Translations under genes and position numbers: made by a program
Part shown: piece by piece, positions 29,904-36,983 of the stretch
Layout of the letters: the number at the start of each line of letters is the position of its first letter
Numbering within the stretch: position 1 is the stretch's first letter
IMG/VR virus record: IMGVR_UViG_3300027777_000074
Location: 1 to 36,983 of that record
Source of the DNA: a virus
DNA length: 36,983 nt
Strand: one strand, 5' to 3'
Notes under the pieces: model-generated
What the model was told of the DNA's origin: nothing
The model's input: only the letters and a program-made list of their open reading frames with translations
The model's database searches: none

Positions 29904-30667
29904 GTAAGATCTCCGGCATCGAAGCTAGAAATGGCAAGTTCTTGTACCCAACCAATGACACTTACATCGGGAAGTGCATGGAGGTTTATGGTGAGTGGGA
30001 AGAAGAGCTTGTACAAAAATGCCTAAAAATCGTTCCACCAGGCGGTGTTGTTGTTGAGGTTGGCTCAAACATCGGCACGCACACTGTACCCATTGCGAGG
30101 CACGTAGGCGATACGGGAAAAGTTTATGCAATTGAGCCGCAGAGACTGATTTTTCAAATCCTTTGCGCTAACTTGGTTTGCAACGAGGTGTTTAACGTTG
30201 ATGCCTATCATGCCGCGGCAGGAGACAAGCCTGGCTCGGTGATTGTGCCAGACCTAGATATTGGCCTTGAGTACAACTTTGGTGCGGTCAGGGTTGCTGG
30301 GCAGGAGGGGGTAAATGTCCCTCTTATGACCGTTGACAGCCTAAATCTTGAACGGTGCGATCTGCTGAAGGTGGATGCAGAAGACTTTGAGCCGCAGGTT
30401 TTGCTAGGTTCGTTCAAGACCATTGAAGCTCACAAACCTGTCATATATTTAGAGTATAACCCCCACGTTAGAAGCACTATAGATTTTTACATTAAACAGT
30501 TCCTGCCGCATTACAGGGTATGGAGTTGTAATGAAGTGATTTATAAGGCTAATAACTACTTTGAAAGCACAGAAAACCATTACGAAAACATTCACTCACT
30601 TGGGATTATACTTTCCACGCGAGAAATCGCCGGTGTAACCGATTCACTTGAGGCTTTAGTAATTTAA
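29900..30667 (+). CDS. FkbM-family SAM-dependent methyltransferase (255 aa)
   Basis: The start is ATG 29900 (MSKISGIEARNGKFLYPTND), overlapping the previous stop. SAM motif I is VVEVGSNIGTHT (51-62), with the acidic post-I residue E79 in VYAIEPQ. LLKVDAEDFEPQVLLGS is the FkbM C-terminal signature. FkbM enzymes methylate sugars or hydroxyl groups on small molecules and polysaccharides. In phages the family is common and its target is usually unknown. It could act on host surface sugars, phage fibres or a DNA base derivative, all inference. Confidence 0.85.
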   Translation: MSKISGIEARNGKFLYPTNDTYIGKCMEVYGEWEEELVQKCLKIVPPGGVVVEVGSNIGTHTVPIARHVGDTGKVYAIEPQRLIFQILCANLVCNEVFNVDAYHAAAGDKPGSVIVPDLDIGLEYNFGAVRVAGQEGVNVPLMTVDSLNLERCDLLKVDAEDFEPQVLLGSFKTIEAHKPVIYLEYNPHVRSTIDFYIKQFLPHYRVWSCNEVIYKANNYFESTENHYENIHSLGIILSTREIAGVTDSLEALVI

Positions 30668-30678
30668 TGGAGATTTTT

Positions 30679-30966
30679 ATGGAATCATCGCTGCTTCGCA
30701 AGAATATTAACATTTACGCTTTTTACCCAGAAACACAGGAAGAGCAAACTGTTGAGCCGGAACTTCCAGACGAGGATGATGGTGATATTTCTTGTTCTAT
30801 TTGTGTCTTCTGGAATCAGGACGAAGAAAATCCTGAGATCGGGGAATGCCGTCGTAATCCGCCTTCAATTGTGGTAGTCCATGATGAAGAATGCACGTTA
30901 GTGCCAACCAGTTTGTTCCCGGTCACCGCAGATGCTGAATGGTGCGGGGAATATCAGGCGGGTTAA
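30679..30966 (+). CDS. Cysteine-rich small protein with WCGEY end (95 aa)
   Basis: ATG 30679 (MESSLLRKNINIYAFYPETQ) has GGAG 7 nt upstream; an ATG at 30667 has none. The C-terminal half has ISCSICVFWNQDEENPEIGE, CRRNPPS and EWCGEYQAG. The pattern C-x2-C-x2-W...GEC-R-x-x-P-P...W-C-G-E is a known recurring phage and bacterial small-protein type, likely metal-binding, with four conserved Cys. It is coupled to the metallophosphoesterase gene. Function unknown. Confidence 0.75.
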   Translation: MESSLLRKNINIYAFYPETQEEQTVEPELPDEDDGDISCSICVFWNQDEENPEIGECRRNPPSIVVVHDEECTLVPTSLFPVTADAEWCGEYQAG

Positions 30967-31902
30967 ATGACAAGCCGGCGCCGTTTCTCTGACGAGGAAA
31001 TAATAGCCGCTCTGAAAAAACACGAAACAAATTCTAATGCAGCAAATGCGTTAGGTATTAGTGAGAGATACTTTCGAAAGCGTAAAGCATCTATCAACTT
31101 TAGTTTTCAGAAGCTTCATATCCACAAGGCAGAGTACCGCGCCGGCATCACTGACGGTACTGTAATTGTATTTTCTGATGCCCATTTTTGGCCTGGCATT
31201 CGGTCAACAGCTTTCAAGGGCCTTTTGTGGGCAATAAAGGAACTTAAACCGTATCTCATTATAAATAATGGGGACGCATTTGATGGAGCGGCAATCAGTA
31301 GGCACCCAAGAATATTATGGCAAAAAAGCCCCTCCGTAAAAGAAGAGCTTGACGCTTGCCAGAGTGCCCTTAAAGAGATCCAAGACGCGGCGGTAGCCGT
31401 TCGACACAACACCAAGCTAGTGTGGACCTTGGGCAACCATGATTCACGGATGGAGAGCCGCTTATCTCAGTCTGCACCTGAGTTTGAAGGCGTTGCTGGC
31501 TTCACGCTCAAAGATCACTTCCCGGACTGGCATCCGTGCTGGTCTTGCTGGCCGACAGAGGACGTGATTGTCAAACATAGATACAAAAACGGTGTTCACG
31601 CAACCCACAACAACACCGTTAACGCTGGGGTATCGGTGGTGACTGGCCACCTACATTCGCTTAAGGTCACGCCATTTGCAGATCTCCGGGGAAATCGTTT
31701 TGGGGTTGACACGGGAACGCTCGCAGAGGTTGACGGACCGCAGTTTATTGATTATCTTGAGATGAACCCAACGAATTGGCGCTCTGGGTTTGCAGTTCTC
31801 ACGTTTAAAGATTCAAACCTTCTTTGGCCTGAGCTTGTTCACAAGTGGGGAGAAGATGAGATTGAATTCAGAGGTCAGATTATTAATGTAGGTGATTTAT
31901 GA
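30967..31902 (+). CDS. HTH-metallophosphoesterase fusion (311 aa)
   Basis: Residues 1-42 form a Fis-like helix-turn-helix (DEEIIAALKKHETNSNAANA, then LGISERYFRKRK). From about 64 the calcineurin-like phosphoesterase follows. VIVFSDAHFWPG has D71 and H73. NNGDAFDGA has D103. LGNHDSRM has N157, H158 and D159. HATHNN has H211, and VTGHLHSL has H228 and H230. All expected metal ligands are present. It would cleave phosphodiesters or phosphomonoesters of unknown substrate, perhaps DNA ends or a nucleotide signal, near a DNA site bound by the HTH. It starts 1 bp after the previous stop. Confidence 0.85.
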   Translation: MTSRRRFSDEEIIAALKKHETNSNAANALGISERYFRKRKASINFSFQKLHIHKAEYRAGITDGTVIVFSDAHFWPGIRSTAFKGLLWAIKELKPYLIINNGDAFDGAAISRHPRILWQKSPSVKEELDACQSALKEIQDAAVAVRHNTKLVWTLGNHDSRMESRLSQSAPEFEGVAGFTLKDHFPDWHPCWSCWPTEDVIVKHRYKNGVHATHNNTVNAGVSVVTGHLHSLKVTPFADLRGNRFGVDTGTLAEVDGPQFIDYLEMNPTNWRSGFAVLTFKDSNLLWPELVHKWGEDEIEFRGQIINVGDL

Positions 31903-32081
31903 ACAATTTTATTCAAAAACAAATTGAAGTCTCGGAGAGGCTCTTTTATGTTATGAAAAAAGATCATGAAGAGCGAATGAAACAGGGTGACATATGGCAA
32001 AAAACCAGTCAAAGTTTAATTACAAAACTTGAAGAAAGAGACAAAGAAATTAAAGAGCTAAAGGAAAAAATAAATGTCTGA
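31899..32081 (+). CDS. Small coiled-coil protein (60 aa)
   Basis: MNNFIQKQIEVSERLFYVMK then KLEERDKEIKELKEKINV. Strongly helical with a C-terminal heptad-like Lys/Glu coil. It starts in the stop of the phosphoesterase gene (ATGA) with AGGT upstream and overlaps the next gene by 8 bp. Function unknown; an oligomerisation partner is possible. Confidence 0.65.
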   Translation: MNNFIQKQIEVSERLFYVMKKDHEERMKQGDIWQKTSQSLITKLEERDKEIKELKEKINV

Positions 32082-32349
32082 TTACCCATCCTGTTTCGCC
32101 GACAGGAAGCAGTTTACCGATTGGGTTAAGTTTGCAAGACTCTCTCACCCGCATCCAAACCACTCTTACTGCGAAGACTGCACTTCAGAATATAAAAATA
32201 AAATGCTTAAACAAAACCGATGCGAGTACCCTGAAGTTAAGTTTAAGAAATCTCGTGACGGCGGTCTTGAAGGTTTTAGGTCAGCGTCCGAAATAAAAGC
32301 CCTCAAAGACGTTAGATTTCAGAGATATCTAAAGGAAATTACCGCATGA
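32074..32349 (+). CDS. Cysteine-pair phage protein (91 aa)
   Basis: MSDYPSCFADRKQFTDWVKF then HPHPNHSYCEDCTSEYKNKM and NRCEYPEV. The C-x-D-C-x11-C-x-Y-P region, preceded by His residues, looks like a small zinc-binding site. Proteins of this kind lie next to exonuclease or methyltransferase genes in many phages in my recall. It overlaps the nuclease gene start by 4 bp. Confidence 0.7.
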   Translation: MSDYPSCFADRKQFTDWVKFARLSHPHPNHSYCEDCTSEYKNKMLKQNRCEYPEVKFKKSRDGGLEGFRSASEIKALKDVRFQRYLKEITA

Positions 32350-33098
32350 TCATCAGCAACACGATAACTGGTGGGCATTGGTACACCAGAGACGGCGATC
32401 CACAATATACCCAAACAGGTATAAACGGGAAGGAGCGGCCAACCACGCTTAGGGATGCAAGGAAGAAAGATCTTGTCCCGTCTGTCACCACAGTCCTTGG
32501 TGTTGTGGCCAAACCGGCACTAAACCTCTGGCTGCAAAAGCAAGTGATCATGTCCGCGATGAAGCTCCCTAAAAGCCCTGAGGAGAGCGATGACGAGTAC
32601 ATTAGTAGGGTGATTAAGGATGGACAGGAAACGTCGCGCCAGGCGGCTTCTGAGGGCACTAGAATCCATTCTGCGATTGACCACTACTACGATGAGAAGG
32701 ATCCTGTCGAGGCTTACGCAGAACACGTTGACGGGACCGTTTCCACAATCAAGTTGGCGTATGGCGAGAAGAAATGGATTGCAGAGCGGGCGTTTGCCCA
32801 TGAGATTGGCTTCGGTGGCCGAGTTGACTTGCACACTGACGGCATCGTTCTTGACGTCAAGACCAAAGATTTTGAGTCAGAGTCTGAGATCACAAACTTT
32901 GATGAGAACTTGATGCAGCTTTCCGCTTACCGCGTAGGGCTGGGGATGCCGAATGCGGTCTGTGCTAACGTATTTGTGTCTAGAAGCCGGCCAGGCCTCG
33001 TAAGCATTCAGGAATGGACGCCAATTGAGCTAGACCGCGGCTGGGAGATGTTCCTTCACCTGCTGCAGTTCTGGCAGATCAGGAACAATTACCTGTAA
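32346..33098 (+). CDS. PD-(D/E)XK exonuclease, RecB/Cas4-like (250 aa)
   Basis: GFGGRVDLHTDGIVLDVKTK (155-174) carries the core motif with D161, D170 and K172. QLSAYRVGLG (191-200) is motif IV with Q191 and Y195. H108 in GTRIHSAIDH is the upstream His of this clade. The enzyme would chew double-stranded DNA ends for recombination or host-DNA breakdown, together with the SSB-like protein. It closes the rightward operon and overlaps the end of the convergent transglycosylase gene by 10 bp. Confidence 0.85.
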   Translation: MIISNTITGGHWYTRDGDPQYTQTGINGKERPTTLRDARKKDLVPSVTTVLGVVAKPALNLWLQKQVIMSAMKLPKSPEESDDEYISRVIKDGQETSRQAASEGTRIHSAIDHYYDEKDPVEAYAEHVDGTVSTIKLAYGEKKWIAERAFAHEIGFGGRVDLHTDGIVLDVKTKDFESESEITNFDENLMQLSAYRVGLGMPNAVCANVFVSRSRPGLVSIQEWTPIELDRGWEMFLHLLQFWQIRNNYL

Positions 33099-34576
33099 TA
33101 GTCTCGGGCTTGTTTAACTGCTTCAAGACCAACAGCGGCGGGGAAGGCCACAGGGGCGAATGCTGGAACCATTGAAGCCCCGGTAGCCGCTAGTTGAGAC
33201 GCGGCAAGTATGGCGTCAATGTATTCTTTCTGACGCATCGCCTCGTCTATTTCTGCAACGTTTTTGCCCATTGCGGCCCCTGCTGCTCCATAACCGACTA
33301 CCGGGAATCTCTGGAGCATAGTCCTTGCAACTCGGCCGCCAATCTCACCAACAGGCGTCTCAGAAAGGGACGTTAAAGCCGCTCGAGCCCTGTTGATTGG
33401 ACGCTCAGACTCTATCCTGGCTGCCCTAGCCCTCTCCGTATCCTGTTGGATTTGAGCAAGGCGCTGGTTGTTTGCCTGTTCTTCGGCCAGTTGTTGCGCG
33501 GCAGCCCGCTCATTTGATTGTTTACTCAAACGTTCGTAAATTGAGTTTGGATCGTCAGGGCTAAGTTTTGGATAAAGTCTATTGATTCTTTGGGACGCCT
33601 TAGAACCGCCCTGCACCTTCCCGCGCTGGTACATTGACGCAGACTCAGGGACAGACCTTGATCCTGGCGTCTCAACTCCACGCCAATTCCTAGACCACTT
33701 CTCTCCGCTCGTTCCGCCGGTAGCCGTTGGTTCAGAAAGAGCACCAGGCTGTAATCTAATTCCCGGCCCTTGAGCCTCAGTTTCTGCTAACTGTTGAGCC
33801 TCCATTTGAGCGAACTGCCTTTCAACCCGTTGACGAGCTATCGCATCACGCATGGCTTTAGTTTCGGCCGCCTGAGACCTTGATTCTGCAAAACCATAAG
33901 CAGCCCCAAGAGCGCCCCCAGTACCTGCAGCAAGTTGCTTGTTCGTCTCAAAATCTTCTTGAGGGTTAGAGGTATCTTGCGCGTAAATCTGAGCCCTTGG
34001 AACGCCCAATCCTGGCGTCGGCTCTACTTCTGTGCCGTCACTAGCTACCGCTGGCGCGGCCTCTCCCGGCTTGGGAGCAGGAGGAACGTCAACAAACTGC
34101 TTGTCTGGTGCAGGCCCCCTCTCGCCAGATGGTTGACCTCCAAACCCACCCATCTTCGTAATCTGCTCTACGTAATCAACAGTCTCATCGGGCAGAGATC
34201 CTTCGCCAGTCTCAAAGAACTTCCTGTTTGGGCCGCCGTTGTACTTTGCCGCGGCAATCTCACCAACACCATTACTTTTGCCCAGAAGGTCTTTAAGGAT
34301 AGTTAAGCCGGCATTGAGGTTCTTCTGTGGATCACGCAAGTCTGACAAATCAAACTTGTACTGCCGAGCCGTATCTGGCGTTACCTGCATCAGCCCAATT
34401 GCACCTTTTGGGCTTTTGGTAATGCGCCCCTTGTCGTCAGCATGTCGGAAACGACTTTCCTGGTAAGCCATCGCCAACGCCAAGTCAACTGGCACACCCA
34501 TAGCCTGAGCCTGCGTTGCAACCATCTCTGCAACTTGCTGCTGGCCTTCGTCAAGTGGTTTTGGATAATTTGGCAT
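33089..34576 (-). CDS. Virion lytic transglycosylase, internal head/tail protein (495 aa)
   Basis: Residues 15-120 are a soluble lytic transglycosylase (SLT) domain: AMAYQESRFRH with catalytic E40, GAIGLMQVTPDTA (58-70) and AAKYNGGPN (109-117). A long Gln/Ala/Glu-rich region follows, with coiled coil at about 240-275 and 350-400. The C-terminus (about 420-490) is hydrophobic and Ala/Gly-rich (AILAASQLAATGASMVPAFA). This is the usual layout of a packaged ejection protein that cuts peptidoglycan during DNA entry and then contacts the inner membrane. It follows the 611-aa internal virion gene with a 1-bp gap. Confidence 0.85.
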   Translation of the reverse strand: MPNYPKPLDEGQQQVAEMVATQAQAMGVPVDLALAMAYQESRFRHADDKGRITKSPKGAIGLMQVTPDTARQYKFDLSDLRDPQKNLNAGLTILKDLLGKSNGVGEIAAAKYNGGPNRKFFETGEGSLPDETVDYVEQITKMGGFGGQPSGERGPAPDKQFVDVPPAPKPGEAAPAVASDGTEVEPTPGLGVPRAQIYAQDTSNPQEDFETNKQLAAGTGGALGAAYGFAESRSQAAETKAMRDAIARQRVERQFAQMEAQQLAETEAQGPGIRLQPGALSEPTATGGTSGEKWSRNWRGVETPGSRSVPESASMYQRGKVQGGSKASQRINRLYPKLSPDDPNSIYERLSKQSNERAAAQQLAEEQANNQRLAQIQQDTERARAARIESERPINRARAALTSLSETPVGEIGGRVARTMLQRFPVVGYGAAGAAMGKNVAEIDEAMRQKEYIDAILAASQLAATGASMVPAFAPVAFPAAVGLEAVKQARDYYR

Positions 34577-34577
34577 C

Positions 34578-36413
34578 TTATGGTGCGACTTTGTTTGCTG
34601 TTGACTTCACAAGCTCACGAAGTTTTGTCATTGTAGACTTATTCTCCGGAGCGGGAGTTGCTGGCACAACCCCGATGTCTTTGCGAATTGACTCGAGGTC
34701 ACCCAAGTAATCCGAGCGAATCTTTTGGTAAGTTGAAGAGCGGTTAAAGTCAGCAACCGTCCCAGTTGGGTTCTTATCGTGCCACGCTTCAAACGACTTA
34801 GCATACCGTTCATTCACAGCGGCCTGAGCATAGGAAAGTTGTACCTTGAATAGCAAAGCAGCGGCAGGGTCTTTATTAACTATTCCGCTAATCTCCTGCG
34901 TAATTCCGCGCTCCATGTTTGAGACGCTACCCTCGCCCTTAAGATAAGTCTGGGCAACAATCAACTCTTCTTTCCTTACTGCACTTCGCAGGGCATCAAT
35001 CTTGGCGCGAGTCTCTGGAGATGCCTTGATGTTAATGAGAGCCTCATCAAAGTTTGCAAGAGCAACGTTATACGAGCCTACCTTGACCCCACCACTGATG
35101 ATTGTCCCAACTGCCTTCGCTAGTCCTGGCCCAGCAAGAGGTCCAAGAGCCTTCTGCACATCTTTGTCATTCAAAATTTGAATCGCAGTCGTTGCGTTAT
35201 CGCGTTGAGCTTCAAACTTAGGAATTTTACTAGTCAATTCCTGCTGCCTCTTATCCTCTTCTATCAATCGTTTCGTTTCGACAGACTTATTTATTTCTCT
35301 TTTTGCGGCTGCTTCTTCTTCTAATCTTTTTCTTTCTTCATTAGACAAAACAGGCAGGGCACCCGGTTTTCCGGTTAACCCCATAATCTCCTTGCCAACT
35401 CTCTCTACAGTGGCGGCATCTCCAGTCCGAGAAGCATTGACATATGCGGAAATCTGATCTGGATTTCCTGTGAATGTTTGGCCACCAATCCTAACTTCTT
35501 TGCCGCCATCAATATAAATAGGCTTTCCGTCTCTTATATCAACAAGGGCATTTCCAACAACTTTATAATTACCCTGAGCCGTGGAATTTACCGCATTTGT
35601 AAGCGTTCCCTGTTTTATCTTCAAGTCTTCCTGTTTGACGGCAAGCTCTTCTCTGTCAACACGTTGCTTTTCTAGCGCAGAGTCATGCTCTCTGCCGGCC
35701 TTAATAGAGTCAGCAAACGTCGCCCCCTGAGCATTTGCAAGACGAGCAATCCTTTGTCCAGAAGGAGACAACTGACTGAGCGGCGAGGTTGGAGCAGCAG
35801 GAGGAGGCGCAGCAGGAGCAGTAGGACCCGGTGCTACAGGAGGCGCTAAAGGAGGGGCGGCAGGAGGCGGCACGGGTGTAGTAACCAACTCTGGCTGTGG
35901 AGTTCCAGGGGTTCTAACTGGCGCCTGTATCGTTGGCGGTCCGCTATCTATTGAAAGAGGAGTTTGTTTTATTCCAGAAAGAGGAGCTTGACCAATTGGA
36001 GACGTTAAAGCACCACCACCTTCAGGCTGTTGCGGACCAGGCAATGCTCCGGCAGGAGGCGGGGCTTGTTCCGTTGTCTGAGGGCCAAACTCACCGGCAA
36101 CCATGTCCTGCACTTTGCGCTGCTGATTGATCGCCAGAAGCTCTTTGTTGATGTCAAATTTAGTTTTGTTTGTTTCAAATTCACGTTTAGCTTCTTCGTT
36201 TTGCGCCTTACCAACGGCACCGGCAACGTTACCCAAGGCCTCGAAAGCACTTCCGGTTCTAGTTGGAGTTGCAAATGCTTGGGCGGCAGCCAAGTAAGAA
36301 GGATCAAAGAACCTATTCTTGCGCTCATCTAGCGACTCATTAAGCTTCTGGTACGCCTCTTCAAGACGTGTCTGTAGCTCTGGATCGGTAAGTGCGGTGC
36401 TTTTAGTTGCCAT
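34578..36413 (-). CDS. Internal virion / ejection protein with Pro-rich linker (611 aa)
   Basis: Starts MATKSTALTDPELQTRLEEA. The N-terminal 110 residues are helical with repeated KAQNEEAKREFETNKTKF-type coil. Residues about 115-215 are a Pro/Ala/Gly-rich linker (VPPPAAPPLAPPVAPGPTA). The C-terminal 330 residues are Ala/Glu/Lys-rich helix with long coiled coils and no catalytic motif. Layout and location between the transglycosylase and another virion protein suggest a packaged ejection protein like P22 gp16/gp20. Function is inferred from position and composition. Confidence 0.7.
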   Translation of the reverse strand: MATKSTALTDPELQTRLEEAYQKLNESLDERKNRFFDPSYLAAAQAFATPTRTGSAFEALGNVAGAVGKAQNEEAKREFETNKTKFDINKELLAINQQRKVQDMVAGEFGPQTTEQAPPPAGALPGPQQPEGGGALTSPIGQAPLSGIKQTPLSIDSGPPTIQAPVRTPGTPQPELVTTPVPPPAAPPLAPPVAPGPTAPAAPPPAAPTSPLSQLSPSGQRIARLANAQGATFADSIKAGREHDSALEKQRVDREELAVKQEDLKIKQGTLTNAVNSTAQGNYKVVGNALVDIRDGKPIYIDGGKEVRIGGQTFTGNPDQISAYVNASRTGDAATVERVGKEIMGLTGKPGALPVLSNEERKRLEEEAAAKREINKSVETKRLIEEDKRQQELTSKIPKFEAQRDNATTAIQILNDKDVQKALGPLAGPGLAKAVGTIISGGVKVGSYNVALANFDEALINIKASPETRAKIDALRSAVRKEELIVAQTYLKGEGSVSNMERGITQEISGIVNKDPAAALLFKVQLSYAQAAVNERYAKSFEAWHDKNPTGTVADFNRSSTYQKIRSDYLGDLESIRKDIGVVPATPAPENKSTMTKLRELVKSTANKVAP

Positions 36414-36440
36414 ATTGATTATGTTGCCAGGTTCTTCACA

Positions 36441-36983
36441 TTACGGACCAACCGTATCTCCTGCCCCGTAGCTTCCCCATCCAGCATTTGAAAATCCGCC
36501 GGTACTAGTATTCAAATCCCAGTTGTCAATAGCGTTAGGATCATTATTAACAACGTTAGACCCATTGCCCGGCAATACGGTTGTATATCCACCAGATGGA
36601 TTAACGGTTGGATTGAAATAACTAGAAATATAATTAAGTCCTGAACGGCCAAGATTCTTCAAATTTTGGAATTGTTCGCCCGTAAGTCCAGCAAGCTGAC
36701 TCGAAGTATTCACACCACCTAGCAGAGCGGCAAGAGTGCCAATCTTTTGGAAGTCACTCAATCCATACTGCCCTGCAGTCCCTGGTTTTACCACCGTCTG
36801 TGTTTTATCAGAAGGCAGTGTATAGCCACGCAGCAGGCTAGCCACGTTACCAGCCGTAACCATCGGAGATTCAAGAAGCGACTGCTCGTACTTTTGACGT
36901 TCAGCACCTGCCTGTCGTAAAGCCCCGGCTCCAGTTAAACCTAGTGCTTGTTCTTGCCCAGCAATGTCGGCCTGCAATTTCCC
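36441..36983 (-). CDS. Internal virion protein, N-terminus cut by window edge (180 aa visible)
   Basis: The frame is open at base 36983, and only 180 residues to the stop at 36441 are seen. The visible start GKLQADIAGQEQALGLTGAG and ALRQAGAERQKYEQSLLESP lead into a Ser/Gly/Asn-rich end with SYFNPTVNPSGGYTTVLPGN and a TGGFSNAGWGSYGAGDT finish. A TTG codon at 36977-36975 could be a start, but the frame continues upstream in the same style, so an earlier start off-window is likely. It lies upstream of the 611-aa and transglycosylase genes and resembles DNA-transfer protein C-termini such as P22 gp7. Probably an ejection protein. Confidence 0.6.
   Translation of the reverse strand, partial: GKLQADIAGQEQALGLTGAGALRQAGAERQKYEQSLLESPMVTAGNVASLLRGYTLPSDKTQTVVKPGTAGQYGLSDFQKIGTLAALLGGVNTSSQLAGLTGEQFQNLKNLGRSGLNYISSYFNPTVNPSGGYTTVLPGNGSNVVNNDPNAIDNWDLNTSTGGFSNAGWGSYGAGDTVGP

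Noticed and set aside
1-36983. Prophage or integrated element
   Set aside because: No integrase, excisionase, repressor of the CI type, attachment-site pair or host flanking gene was found. The window looks like free phage DNA.
1-36983. CRISPR array or insertion sequence
   Set aside because: The repeats seen are coding duplications in the fibre gene or short AT-rich regulatory repeats. There is no regular repeat-spacer pattern and no transposase.
36441-36983. A single fibre protein joining both window ends
   Set aside because: The two open frames are in phase across the ends, but the left one is at its usual terminal domain and the right one reads as a different, helical virion protein, so a real fusion is unlikely.

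Overview
The window is almost entirely the genome of a tailed double-stranded DNA bacteriophage of podovirus type. It has a P22/T7-style set of virion genes: terminase, portal, scaffold, HK97-fold capsid protein, a short tail adaptor, fibres, and internal virion proteins including a lytic transglycosylase. No tape measure, sheath or tube gene is visible. No integrase, tRNA, rRNA, IS element or CRISPR array is visible. The host cannot be named. A Sec-type signal peptide, strong Shine-Dalgarno sites, a GroES-like protein and fibre modules of a kind common in environmental phages would suit a Gram-negative aquatic bacterium, but that is inference. Both window ends lie inside leftward virion genes, so this looks like most of a roughly 37-40 kb, possibly circularly permuted, genome.

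Layout. From 1 to 20.5 kb the genes run leftward and form the packaging and structural block. In transcription order they are: terminase small and large subunits, an unknown 524-aa protein, portal, two tiny genes, a GroES-like co-chaperonin, scaffold, a conserved protein, a second head protein, the major capsid protein followed by a strong terminator, several head/tail proteins, the tail adaptor with an inserted discoidin-like domain, and repeat-rich tail fibres. On a circular map the block continues at the right end (36983 to 33089) with three internal virion proteins. A gene-poor, G-rich element of about 290 bp (20537-20826) precedes the terminase genes.

From 20.8 to 28.3 kb a leftward early/middle block carries replication genes (DUF1376 protein, CHC2 zinc-finger protein, DnaB-type helicase, RusA). 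These are followed by a densely overlapping train of small proteins: zinc-ribbon, ribbon-helix-helix, winged-helix and DUF3310 types. The train includes a DpdA/TGT-like base-exchange enzyme and a secreted protein. From 28.4 to 33.1 kb a rightward operon carries an SSB-like protein, an HNH endonuclease, a small membrane protein, an FkbM methyltransferase, cysteine-rich proteins, an HTH-metallophosphoesterase and a PD-(D/E)XK nuclease. The two early blocks diverge from a control region at 28276-28400 with a promoter-like sequence and a palindrome.

The gene set implies that the phage recruits host RNA polymerase and a host replicase, since no polymerase is visible. It would process recombination and replication intermediates with its own helicase, SSB, RusA and exonuclease. 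No holin or endolysin pair can be recognised. The observations most worth a second look are the DpdA-like enzyme without precursor-synthesis genes, the hairpin that would hide the ribosome-binding site of the HNH gene, the G-rich element with a split reading frame before the terminase, and the domain insertions in head and tail proteins.
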